From the NCBI GenBank assembly GCA_038373885.1, contig JAWZYV010012283.1:124001-188000 (forward strand): 64,000 nucleotides of DNA. The letters run 5' to 3'. The notes beneath the pieces are model-generated. The model saw only the letters and a program-made list of their open reading frames with translations, made no database searches and had not been told where the DNA came from. This document shows positions 1-9,460 of this stretch, in pieces (position 1 is the stretch's first letter; each line of letters opens with the position of its first letter). This DNA is from Cheiracanthium punctorium. Lineage: Eukaryota > Arthropoda > Arachnida > Araneae > Cheiracanthiidae. The translations under genes and the position numbers were made by a program.

Positions 1-1
1 T

Positions 2-229
2 TCACTGATAGAAAGCTAAACTATTCCTGACTATTATAACATCCAGCATAACTAGTTCTTTTACAGAGACACTCAAAAGAATTCTAATACATTACGCTAT
101 ATGGACATCTCTGTAACTACTGAACCGATTCTAAAGATCTTTTCACTGAGAGCTACACTATTCCTGAGTAACATAAGCTAAAATTCATGCATGTAGCATA
201 TTTTACGGGAATATTCAAAATAATTCAAA
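2..229 (+). repeat. Left arm of 228-bp inverted repeat
   Basis: Reading the complement of 858-1085 reproduces this segment almost end to end, at roughly 85% identity by eye, including shared landmarks such as TCACTGATAGAAAGCT and ATTCATGCATG. The arm itself contains two related sub-units, each holding a 'ttcactga' and a 'ctattcctga' landmark. The window edge cuts the left side, so the element may extend further left. It looks like a non-autonomous fold-back or terminal-inverted-repeat element. No coding sequence was recognised in it. Confidence 0.8.
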
Positions 230-857
230 TAATAAAAAAATTGTACACGTTCTATAAATAAAATATTTTTATTATACAGCATTTTACATTATTTCTATTT
301 TGAAATATAATTTTCTTTGTAGACTAGTGAAAAAGTAGGAAGTTGATAATATTGAGCTGAACTCTTACTAGGCAGTGTAATAGGAAAAGCTATTTTACAG
401 AGGAAGGCTCATTGCTTTATCAGAGGTAGATGGGACTGCTACAATGAAATATTTACATACAATACCTGACTCTCATTCATTAAATAGCCACAACGAGATG
501 ACACAAAAACAGTCACTACAGACAGGATATTTTTTGTCCAAATGAATTTGCTTCTGTTACTCCATTTACGATTGCTAATATAAAAAGTATCAAAGCAGCT
601 CAAAATAAACAATACAACAGACTCTATAATAAAACTAAGTAAATGACCTGAAACTTTGTCCTTGAGAATTTTGTTGTAAGGTAGTATACAAGTCAGAAAT
701 AAATGATGTAGAATTTCGACAATTTCTTTTATTCACAATATTATTTAGTTTTTCTTTATTTTAAATGAAGCAGAAGACATGATATATGTAAAGCTAATTA
801 ATTTAGATAGTTTTTTTTTTCGAATTTGGCGAATAGTGACAGTTACGACAATGTTTA
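230..857. other. Spacer between inverted arms, nothing recognised
   Basis: This 628-bp AT-rich loop separates the two arms. I see no conserved coding frame, SINE or tandem repeat in it. It would be the internal part of the element if the flanking arms are terminal repeats. Confidence 0.5.
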
Positions 858-1085
858 AGAATTATTTTGAGTGTTCCTGTAAATTATGCTGCATGCATGA
901 ATTTTGGCCTATGTTACTCAGTAATAGTGTAGATTTCATTGAAAATATCTTTAGAATTGGTTCAGTTGTTACAGAGATGTCCAGATAGCGTAATGTATTA
1001 GAATTCTTTTGAGTGTCCCTGTAAAAGAACTACTCATGCTGAAAGGTAGCCTATAATACTCAGAGTGTAGCTTTCTATCAGTGAA
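858..1085 (-). repeat. Right arm of inverted repeat, plus extra unit
   Basis: This is the inverse partner of 2-229. Immediately after it, about 1086-1170 repeats the 'cggttcagtagttacagaga' type sub-unit again in the same orientation, so this side carries one more unit than the left arm shows. 'GGTTCAGTAGTTACAGAGAT'-like text is common at the ends of arthropod non-autonomous repeats (general knowledge, not searched here). Confidence 0.8.
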
Positions 1086-1271
1086 AAAAAAATTCGAATC
1101 GGTTCAGTAGTTACAGAGATCCCCATACAGCGTAATGTAATTCTTATGAGTGCCCCTGTAAAGAACTATTTCTGATATATGGAGGATATATTTGTGATGC
1201 ATGCAGAATAAGTTAATTTTCAATATTACTACAGTCGATTAAACTTCTAAAAGTAACGCCGAAATGCCCCC

Positions 1272-1751
1272 ATGCGTGTCAGTGGACTGTCCCAAATAGG
1301 GAGGTACTTTTTGGTATTGAGCAAAAGAGAAAAAAAACTAAGAAGCAACCTAAAAAAATCGGAAATTCTTACAGATACACCTGTGAAAATCACAAATCAA
1401 AATGAGATGATTGAAAAAAAGAAGAGTGAAAGACCTAATGATATGAAGAAGAGGTAAAAAATTGCAAGCAATTACAAGAATAGCTTAACTGAATAAGAGG
1501 AAGAATGAAAAGAATTTTCCAGTGAATCTGACTTTGAGGATTTAGAATTTGAAGATGCAGAAGATTTTATTGTTGATGGTAGAGATTTCGTATTATTCAA
1601 GGCCTACGGCAAGAAAAAATGCAGTTTTCAACTCTATGTTTCTGAAGTTGTATTCAAAAATGAAAATGAAATTGAAGTGCACTACATGAAACGAATTCAG
1701 CCAGGTTATGTACTTATCTTTATGTATTACAAGGAACTGAGAAAACAGTGA
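1272..1751 (+). pseudogene. pogo/Tigger-like transposase C-terminal relic
   Basis: One reading frame runs through the whole interval, broken by three in-frame stops near 1455, 1494 and 1506. The first part is lysine-rich and contains ILTDTPVK, which resembles the basic tail that follows the DDE domain in pogo/Tigger (CENP-B-like) transposases. The second part has an acidic stretch (SSESDFEDLEFEDAEDF) followed by a small hydrophobic domain (DFVLFKAYGKKK ... VHYMKR) like the end domain often found in such proteins. The DNA-binding and catalytic domains are absent. The noncoding stretch downstream (to about 2320) ends in a sequence whose complement starts TATAGGGGAGACGGGGG, suitable for a TA-flanked terminal repeat. 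The family call is from memory of conserved motifs; it could be another DDE_1 lineage. Confidence 0.6.
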
Positions 1752-2320
1752 CAAAGTTGACTTTTGCTGTAGATTTTCAGTTATAATGTCCAATAGTTAT
1801 TGTGAATTAACAGTTGGGGATTTAATATCTTAAAAATAAGTCTAGAGCGAAAATTTTGTAAACTTAATAGTACTCAAAGTGATATTATCTAATACCTATT
1901 TCTCTAATTCTATTAACAAATTTAGTGTGTGCATATTCTAGAACTATAAAATTAACATTTACCTTACAATCTTTTCGCTATTTTAATATCTAACTTAATA
2001 TTCACAGGCAATAAAAAAGTTCAAATTACTCACTTTTGTGTGAAATGTTTTTAAACTGGGTTTCTCGTTGGCTGACTCACTGTATCCCATTCGTTGACCC
2101 AGTGTACCCCTTTATGGGTACAGTTGGTCAACAAAAAGTACTTAAGAAAATAGGTTTTATATTGTACAAATTTTTTTCTTAAAATTGAACTAAAATTAAT
2201 TAGCATAGCTAATAGATCAGAGAACATAACACATTAGCTTAATATTCTGTATTTAAAACAGTTTTAGAATTGTATTTAAAAATTCAAAAATTGACCCAGT
2301 GTATTGACCCCCGTCTCCCC
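1752..2320 (+). mobile_element. Noncoding 3' part and end of pogo-like relic
   Basis: AT-rich noncoding DNA with repeated 'tgacccagtgta' phrases (about 2094, 2285) and a short hairpin GTACCCC...GGGTAC near 2105-2122. It finishes in a C-rich end (cccgtctcccc) followed by TA TA. I infer this is the 3' terminal region of the element carrying the transposase tail. The left terminus was not found. Confidence 0.4.
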
Positions 2321-2330
2321 TATAAGTATA

Positions 2331-2766
2331 CACCAGAAGTCCAAACTATCACGAAGGAGTACTACCAAGAGGTTAATCGCCGTCGTCATATGCTGTGTGG
2401 TTCAATGATCGGATCTGTGGGCAGCGAAATCTTGGCACCTCCATCATGATAACGCACATGCCCATTTTGCCCATGCATTTGATTAAGGCTTTCCTCACCA
2501 AACACAACAATACTGTGTGTCGTCAGGTTCCCTATTCAACCGACATGGCTCCACGTGACTTTTGGTTATTTCCCAGGCTGAAATTGCCGCTAAAGGAGAA
2601 CCAGTTTCAGTCAAGAGAAGACAGATTATAAGGTAAATTTGGGTCTTTGGAATGGTGCGCGACGGCACGGTCGTGCACCGTTCCAAAAACTTCTTTCCAA
2701 GATTGTATCCAACAACGGCAGAAGACCTGGGAGAAGTGCGTACATTACCAAGAAGACCACTTTTAA
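2331..2766 (+). pseudogene. mariner transposase C-terminal relic
   Basis: Pieces of a mariner-family transposase are readable in shifting frames. They begin with TKEYYQEVNRR near 2352, then DLWAAKSW-HLHHDNAHAHF around 2411-2475 with the HHDNA signature of the second catalytic aspartate. Next comes VPYSTDMAPRDFWLFPRLK (about 2527-2583), carrying the third catalytic region (normally YSPDLAPCDFxLF), and finally QQRQKTWEKCVHYQEDHF ending at a stop at 2764-2766. At least two frameshifts and an internal stop make it inactive. The DNA-binding half and first catalytic aspartate are missing upstream. It abuts the end of the pogo-like relic. Identification rests on motif order typical of mariner. Confidence 0.8.
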
Positions 2767-3225
2767 TGGGATTAGTGTTCCGGCTTTCCAAATCATTAAG
2801 TGTATTTTTGCTAGCCAAAGGTTTGATATTTTTTTTAACATGTATAGTTTTTAAATTCATCTGCTTTTGTTTTTACAGGTGAAAACTTCGTTGAGCAATA
2901 CCTGGTCACAACTCTACAGCAATACGTTACAATTCTTGAAGTGGTTTCGAATAGCTCAACAAACACTGTATGATAATTGACGTTTAAGAAATGTTTTTCG
3001 CAAAATTTGCCTACTTTCTCTATTTTCAGGAAGGCAGTTTCGATATTTATTTTTACTATGTCGCTAGCGTATCAATTGTTCCGACACAAATTTCATATTT
3101 CTGTATTTGTGTCATGGTTTAACATTTGGAATGCGTAATTCCAAAGATAAAGCCAGATTTAAGCTATGACTCGAGCGATGGACCTATATGGCTATGGGAT
3201 AAAAATTGTTTAATTTTGCTTGTAC
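2767..3225. other. AT-rich, nothing recognised
   Basis: Beyond the mariner stop I see no coding frame, tandem repeat or SINE. A polypyrimidine run followed by 'acag' near 2878 resembles a splice acceptor, but no open frame of interest follows it. Confidence 0.5.
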
Positions 3226-3415
3226 GAGGGTGGTTCTAAAAGTAAGGTAACAAGTCCTTCAACCAAAAAGTTTATTCACGAAATCCAAGAGATAAAAAGG
3301 CATAGAAAGGTCATGTGGTACAGATTGTTTTTCAACATAGCCTCGATGGGCATCAAAGCATGAGTTCTCTCTGTATACGAATCAATCGAAATTGGCGTTG
3401 AAAGTATCACGGCCG
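3226..3415 (+). mobile_element. Terminal fragment of a mariner-type element
   Basis: The segment opens with TACGAGGGTGGTTCTAAAAG, which looks like the start of a mariner/Tc1-type terminal repeat. It continues with a sequence that, read on the minus strand, would encode a short start of a protein. No transposase domain is readable. The opposite end was not found. It is interrupted on the right by the SINE at about 3416. Confidence 0.35.
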
Positions 3416-3545
3416 TAGCCGCCGAGGTGGTGTAGTGGATAAAGAACCATTCTATCACACCATGGGTCCGGGTTCTAATCCCGGCTTCGGCAAGGGTGCT
3501 AACTTGTTCGTCCCTTCATAGGCGGTGACTCTGGCCAAGGCCAGT
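3416..3545 (+). mobile_element. tRNA-derived SINE, family 1, copy a
   Basis: The head (GCCGAGGTGGTGTAGTGGAT) resembles a tRNA with an A-box. A perfect B-box-type GGTTCTAATCC lies near 3472, flanked by a GGG/CCC T-arm, and the acceptor-like ends (GCCGAGG / CTTCGGC) can still pair. The body starts with 'cgtcccttcatag', shared with the copies at 15177 and 47345, then diverges after about 3540. A D-arm and a proper anticodon stem cannot be formed, so it is a retroposed SINE and not a tRNA gene. Confidence 0.7.
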
Positions 3546-4588
3546 TTCGAAAGTACAGGCCATGACAACCGAGAAATTCAAGTGAGGTCACGTGGTCAAA
3601 GGAGGCAGAGATTTTCCAGGTATGTCCGAGGGAAGAGCAGGTTATCGGATTATCAATTACCTTACCCACACCAGCAGATAAGGACACTCGGCATCCCGCG
3701 TTCCACGCACGTGGTAAAATGGCATAGTTTCGTTGAATATATTCATAATATTTGTGCTACAAAATGATTTAGATCAAGATTGTGAATCAATATTGATCAA
3801 GCTATTGTGAATTTACAAAATTGTATGCCTGGATTCTTTCAGCCATTGGATTATTTGTTCCAGCAAATCATTAGCAGTTAGAAGTAAGTTGATTTTATGT
3901 TCCTTATAAAAATCTGCTTTTTTTCCTTTTAAAATGCTTATTCATCTTAATTGTTGCATCACATTTCTTCTATTACAAGTTTTCGCTCTAATTTACATAA
4001 AATGTGATTGTGTTTAAGATTTTATATATTTATTTATTTTGAAATTTTACATAAGTTACGATTACATGCAGCTTGTAAACATTCGGCTTACTTTCGAATC
4101 GCTTATATATTGCTTCTATTATCTAAGAAAAAACTTAAAGACAATAATTGATCTACTTTAAACTGTAAATTTGTAATACTTTCATTCAAGTTATCTGTAT
4201 CATATTTTAATAAGCTTCAAGAGTGTTAAACTAAGTGTTAAAAATGGATAGATTAATTAAATTTATTAATATGTATTCTTTTCACAAAATTACAAATTTC
4301 ATTTCATGAATGGACCATTTAAAATCATTGAATCATTTCAAAAACTGCTTATAATCTTCTTGATATTTTCCCCCCAAGTACGTGGATTTTTTAGGATTTA
4401 TTATATTGATTAGGTTTTAAAGTATGCAACATTTTTGTTTTATTAATATGGATTTAAAAAGTGTGTTAGAAAACAGATTTTAAAGTGCTTTAAAAATCAT
4501 GAGTAATGTGAACTTTAAAATGACCATTTAAGCAATAAATGAGACATGTTATTTCATTCTTTTTCTTTCTTTTTTTTTATTATGCAGG
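3546..4588. other. Noncoding, AT-rich
   Basis: From 3546 to about 3730 the DNA is more GC-rich than its surroundings and may belong to the inserted SINE or another repeat; I do not recognise it. From 3770 to 4588 it is plain AT-rich sequence. A polypyrimidine run ending TATGCAG at 4581-4587 is a good splice acceptor for the P-like relic that follows. Confidence 0.5.
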
Positions 4589-6079
4589 ATGCCCAGGTAT
4601 TGCTGTGTCCCAAACTGTTCTTCGAACAAGCCGGGAGAACCTTATGCAACGTGTTTTCGATTCCCGAACGATGATGAAATGAAGAAAAAACGGATAAAAA
4701 ATATTCCCAGAGATTTCATCCCCAACAAAAACACTGTTGGGGATGGAAAAACTGGATGACATATTGGAGACCTTCTTAAAGGAAGATGAAATTAAATCTC
4801 TTTTTCAGCCGCCCAGCAAAAGCATCGTTTTCTGACCTTGAAAATATTTATGATAAAGAAAAAAATAGCATTTTAAAAACCGCCCCTAAATTGAATAATA
4901 AAGCTCTTTACCTGACCAGCATCGAAAAACAGAATGTAAAATTGACCTTGAAAATTTTTGATAATACTAATTCTGCCTCATTAAAATTATTCTCCTCTCG
5001 TGAAAACAAGTCCGATTATTTATCAACTGCGATTTTCATAGATGTATAAATAAATGGTGGCAAATTATGAATATTAAACATCCCAGAAAAGGGTTCATGT
5101 TCGCTTAAAAGATGCTGAACCATTTGTATCTGTAAATGACGAAAGATTAGACTTTTTAAATCAGTTTGTAGAATGGGTTGGTTTATGGGAGAAATTTAAA
5201 CAAAAAGCAAGGCATGACTGTTTATCAGCAGAAACGTTTTTTGCCCTTTCCCATACAACTAAGACGATTGTTGAGCTGATAAATTATGTCCTTACGAATC
5301 TGCAAGCAAAATATTTCCTGACTGGGAAGTTCCAAACTGATAATTTAGAAAGTCGATTTGGACAATATAGGGGAATGGCCGGATCAAATTACTATGTGAC
5401 AGTGCAGCAAATTTTAGAGGCAGAAAAAAAACCTGAGAATCAAAAGTATTTTAAACTTCCATTCCGAAATTCATGGAGAAATAAAAATTAAAGATTTTAT
5501 TTCTGTTCACACACAGGATCAAGATTCAAATGACGTCGATGTATCATTTTTCGAACCTCTTTTGGAAACTCTGAATATAGAAAACTTGTCAGAAAATGAT
5601 GTTAAAGTATTAATATTCATTGGTGGTTGTTGTGTTAAAAAATTAGGTTTATCATATGAAATGCGCTTAAATTTTTTTGTGTTAGATACACCGATTGATT
5701 TGGAAATTGATGATGAATATAATTACCTGAAAAAATTAAATATAGGGGTGGGCTAAAATTTCCGACTACAACTGTTATAGATATCTTAAGCTTGTCTTTT
5801 CTGTGCTTCAAGAAAATTGTCTCAGGGGAATATGAAAAAGAATTCAATAAGTGTAAAAATCAATTTTCGATATTTGTAAAACTCTGTTACTCAGGTGTAG
5901 AAATAAGTGAAATTTTACAAACAGATGAGTGTTATGAATGCAAAACTCTATTATTTCCTTCTGTGCGCAAAATTATTCAGTTTTTTGCAAATATATGTTT
6001 GAGTAATTATTCAAAACAATGTAACGAAATTATTCAACGTACAAAAAAGGAAAAAAATTATAAGGATGAAAAAAAATGA
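4589..6079 (+). pseudogene. THAP / P-element-like transposase relic
   Basis: A P-element (THAP9-type) transposase is readable in pieces. The N-terminus at 4589 starts MPRYCCVPNCSSNK, with the first two zinc ligands of a THAP C2CH finger and an FRFPNDDE motif typical of THAP domains. After a frame change comes KLDDILETFLKEDEI. From 4826 comes KLNNKALYLTSIEKQNVKL, and from about 5072 NDERLDFLNQFVEW, with KFQTDNLESRFGQYRG and GSNYYVTVQQILEAEK (about 5320-5430), strongly diagnostic of P-type transposases. A further frame (about 5470-6079) holds ENDVKVLIFIGGCCVKKL, GGLKFPTTTVIDI and NICLSNYSKQCNEIIQRTKK, the usual C-terminal part. The span between THAP/coiled coil and the GTP-binding insertion is far too short, so the RNase-H-like catalytic core is missing. 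Stops and at least three frameshifts mark it as dead. A good splice acceptor (TATGCAG) precedes the first codon. Confidence 0.85.
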
Positions 6080-7044
6080 AAGAAAGGTTAAAAAATTTAA
6101 AAAATGATTTAAATCAGCATTGTTTGTATTATTATTATTATTGCTTTATGAGGGGAGGGGTAATAAATCAGTATAAAATAGTAAAATACCTATTTCCATA
6201 GATCTACAACAAAAGTATCTAAGCTAAGATTCCTGCACAAATCACAAATTTTATTCCCATGATTTACTTGAGAAACATTTGTATACAGCTAAAAAATAAT
6301 GTCGTAAAATAAATCGATATGAAAATTTCAAAATATGTATTATGTTTGAAATGTAACTTTTACTTGTAATTTTCTAACTTTGTGTTTTTCTAAATAAAAA
6401 AATTTGACTCTGAACTTGTGTCATTTCTTATATATATGAATCTAGTATTTTGAATTATAATCATGTGTCAAATTGTAAAAAGGTAAAGGTCATTAAGTAC
6501 ATATGTCATATTTTATCTATTGTTAATTTAGCTACCTATCTTTTAATAATAAAAATCTACTTACCATTTACAAGTAAAAGTGCTATATATATTTTATTAA
6601 ATGTTCGTACTATTTTTAAGCTCTATAAATAACTTGGTTTTTAATTTAATTTTTTGTCCAAATCAAGAGAGAATGGATTAACTGTTTGATTATTTAAAGG
6701 AATTCTTTTCTTTCATCAACTGCTGAATTCAAATTAGATTTATTACATAATTGTAAGTTGATTTTTTCAATGAAGTAACTCTGTAAATTGAAACATTATG
6801 TGTAATCATTTTATTAAATTAAAACAGGAAATATTAATAATTTAATCTCAAACATTGACTAATGCAAGTAATAATTTTTAAGAGTTCTCTCATTTTATTA
6901 AATATTTTCCCCTTTAAATAATAAATATGGTAAGTAATGTGTAAGAACTGTGACTTGCCTTTCTCTATGAATATACAGTACTTCCAGATCACATTCTCCT
7001 TTCCCCTAGCGGTGGAAACGCTGTCCTGGCCTGTACTATTCAAG
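6080..7044. other. AT-rich, nothing recognised
   Basis: A 3'-flank of the P-like relic with AATAAA-type signals (for example near 6392), a short ATT run near 6130 and no coding frame that I can relate to a family. Confidence 0.5.
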
Positions 7045-7158
7045 ATGGCCTTGCTCTGGCCGCCCATTGGGTGCTCCCATGATAAAATGGCCAGTGATTA
7101 GGGCCTCAGTTGTGGCGAATGCTTGATCAGCAAGTGCCCGTCCATTTAAAAAAAAAAA
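7045..7158 (+). mobile_element. SINE family 1, 3' part only
   Basis: The segment reads as the SINE body: 'tggtgctcccatgataaaat'-like text, then 'ggccagtgattagggcctca', then 'cagcaagtgcccgtccattt' and an A-run. This body matches 15300-15405 and the inverse of 47345-47450. The tRNA-like head is missing, a usual 5' truncation. Confidence 0.65.
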
Positions 7159-7512
7159 GAATCACGGCCGTGGTCGTTGAGCCACTTAACGACACGCCCC
7201 CCCCCCCCCCCGCACTGAACTGCGGCATCGGTTTGAAAACCCCGTTTTGCAAAGTGCTTCTTCTACGGCTCGAAGAGATAGAAATCATTGGGAGAAATCA
7301 TCACACCTCTCGAGAGCAATACCGGTCATTTTATTTAATCAAAAAATCGTACTATATTCTGTACTCAAGTAACTCACCATGTATCCGTCATCGCCTCCTT
7401 TTTTTCTATCTCAAATTTCGGCGCTGTGACGTTCACTACTAGCTCCATCTAGTGGCATTTCATTGCTATGATCGTTTCTTGTAACGGATGATATTTCATT
7501 CCCTCGGGATAT
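7159..7512. other. Mixed noncoding DNA with poly-C run
   Basis: Contains a homopolymer C run near 7197-7212 and GC-richer sequence with 'actagctccatctagtgg' (7438-7455). No family recognised. An open frame of about 110 codons starting at 7110 is made of the SINE tail, proline codons from the poly-C run and this sequence, and is not a believable gene. Confidence 0.4.
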
Positions 7513-7520
7513 ATGTGCAC

Positions 7521-7887
7521 TAGAGATGAGACGGGCTCAGCCCGAGCCCGAGCTCTGTAATTCACGATTGCATTCGGGCTCGGGCGGGCTCGTGAAAAAT
7601 TTCTCCTTTGTTGAACATACTCCTTGAAACAGATTTTAAAAAGTGATTCATGGGATAAATAGACGTACTTATTTCAAAAAATAGCGGCACGGGGGACTAG
7701 AAAGTGTGTGAAGCTCCAAAATTTATTGTATCCTCTTAATGAAGTAGTTAATTTTATTTGTCTTTAGCTGAAATTTCGGGCTCGGGCGGGCTCGGGCTCC
7801 AACTTTAATAATATTGCTCGGGCTCGGGCGGGCTCGGATTAAAAGTCCTCGGGCTCGGGCTTAAAAATGAGCCGGAACTCATCTCTA
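7521..7887. mobile_element. hAT-type MITE with GC-rich subterminal repeats
   Basis: The 367-bp element begins TAGAGATGAG and ends with its exact inverse CTCATCTCTA. It is flanked by 8-bp direct repeats ATGTGCAC (7513-7520) and ATGTGCAT (7888-7895), 7 of 8 matching, the target-duplication length of hAT transposons. The interior carries at least four copies of a CGGGCTCGGGCGGGCTCG-like motif, in direct orientation on the right and inverse on the left, in strong GC contrast to the surroundings. No coding capacity. Confidence 0.85.
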
Positions 7888-7895
7888 ATGTGCAT

Positions 7896-8954
7896 CCGTT
7901 AGTGTTCGTATTTTTTTTTTTTTTTTTTTTTTTGACCACCTACATGCTTCCAAACTTAAAAAGTTAGAGAGACTATTTTTACCTATACATCACCTGTCAT
8001 AAAATAAAGCATTTATGTTTTGTTTATAAAAAGAAATTTTAGATCTGTAGCTGAAAACTATCATTTTATTTAATTTCAGTTCGGTGAGGGCGGGGAGACG
8101 TATCCACGTATTTTAAGTAAAAACACTAAAATATCCTCTAATTGAACCAATGTCAATAATCTGTCTTGCTATTGTTACTTTCCAACAAATAAGCTGGTGT
8201 AAGTCAGATATGTTGCTAGCGTGCATGGCTACTACTCGTTCGGTTTTGTGTCTGTTCCGAAGGCGAGCTATTTCTTTGCTTTCTTTTTCTCTTATGATTT
8301 CGTATTATTCGTATTCGAATAAATATGAATCTTGTTTTCTTAGTGAGTTATAATTTTAAGATTTAATAATTTATTTATTTCTATGTTTGTATTTAAGTAA
8401 TGAATTTTAAAAATTTGAATGTTTTTATTGTATTGTCCTGTTCTTTCTTTTTCGGTTACATGCTAAATCCAACATAATAATACTTTTATTTATTTATTAA
8501 TTTATTTTGAATTCATATAATTTTACACAATATCGTTCTTTCCCCCCTTCCCTTCCATTTATGGTCAGTCTAAACACACCATTAGAAAGATCTAAGGAAA
8601 AGGACACATTTGCTATAGATTGAAAACTGATAGGGCGTAAAAAGAAAGAGTTAACCATTTAATGAATAAAGGAAAAATGCTGTCAAGGTTGACCCATGGA
8701 TGAAAATTGGCGAAGTACATGTTGAAATAATTGTAAATGACTCTGAAAAAAAAATTCAATGAAGTAAAAAGCCGAATTCATCTCATTTAAAAAAAATTAT
8801 TTCTATCAGTTTTTCTTTTTAAATATCACAAAAAAAGTCTCAGAAAACTGTATTGAATGCCATATTATTTGGAATCTTAGTTCCGACGAACAAAACAGTT
8901 CGTTATTACATTGGTAAGGCACTCCAAATTTATTGCATTCACTGGCTCTGTCGT
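7896..8954. other. AT-rich, nothing recognised
   Basis: Starts with a long T run (about 7912-7933). The remainder is AT-rich with a short 'ttatttatttatt' run near 8489. No coding frame of interest. Confidence 0.5.
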
Positions 8955-9460
8955 GGCTCGTGACTGACGAGAAAGACAGGCTGCGGTGCTGTCATTTTGG
9001 TCACACCCTTTTGCTAACTATAGTCTGTTCGCCGAGTCGAGAGAACGAAACTAAACAATTGCACATGCAAACTGGCGAAGAGTAAACACCTGGCATTTTG
9101 CCAAAGCGCCAAACACAGCATGAATTTCTGCTTTCTTCCATTTACGCTGTTAGGCCAATTTAATCTTTCTTAACTGCAAACTAGAGATTGGTGCCAAAAA
9201 ATGTAATTCTTTGATAACCCGGGTTACCAAAGAATTACAACGAAAGTAAACAAGCGGCCGCTTGTTTACTTTCGTTCTCTCGTTTCCGCGAACAGACTAT
9301 TAGAGTCATGTAGCCTAGGGTGTGTGGCCATCTTAATTCGAAATAGCCCCAGTAAGATGGCCATACCCTCTAGGTCACATGAGTCTTATTTGGCAAAAGG
9401 GTGTAACCAAAATATCAGCATCACAGCCTGTTTTTCTCGTCAGACACGTTGTGGTTCAAC
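8955..9460. mobile_element. Fold-back (inverted-repeat) element
   Basis: The left end (about 8964-9055: 'ctgacgagaaagacaggctg', 'tcacacccttttgc', 'agtctgttcgc', 'gagagaacgaaa') reappears in inverse on the right as pieces at 9271-9300 and 9387-9447. A second inverted pair lies at 9307-9335 and 9353-9381 (CATGTAGCCTAGGGTG versus CACCCTAGAGGTCACATG-like text, both with GGCCATCTTA). The element is therefore a multi-armed fold-back without coding capacity. Exact termini and target duplication were not resolved. Confidence 0.7.
9203..9276. repeat. Two abutting perfect or near-perfect palindromes
   Basis: 9239-9276 is a 38-bp perfect palindrome centred on a NotI-type GCGGCCGC. Directly next to it, 9203-9238 is a 36-bp palindrome with one mismatched pair, centred on CCCGGG. 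Each could extrude as a cruciform with no loop. They sit inside the fold-back element. Confidence 0.9.

Noticed and set aside
2495..2860. 121-codon minus-strand open frame
   Set aside because: It lies opposite the mariner relic, whose plus-strand motifs are clearly conserved.
3419..3492. A functional tRNA gene at the SINE heads (also at 15177, 28945, 33533 and 47577)
   Set aside because: B-boxes and partial acceptor pairing are present, but no D-arm and anticodon stem can be formed, and each head is continuous with a shared SINE body.
7110..7442. 110-codon plus-strand open frame
   Set aside because: It is made of a SINE tail, a poly-C run read as prolines and GC-rich repeat text, with no family motif.
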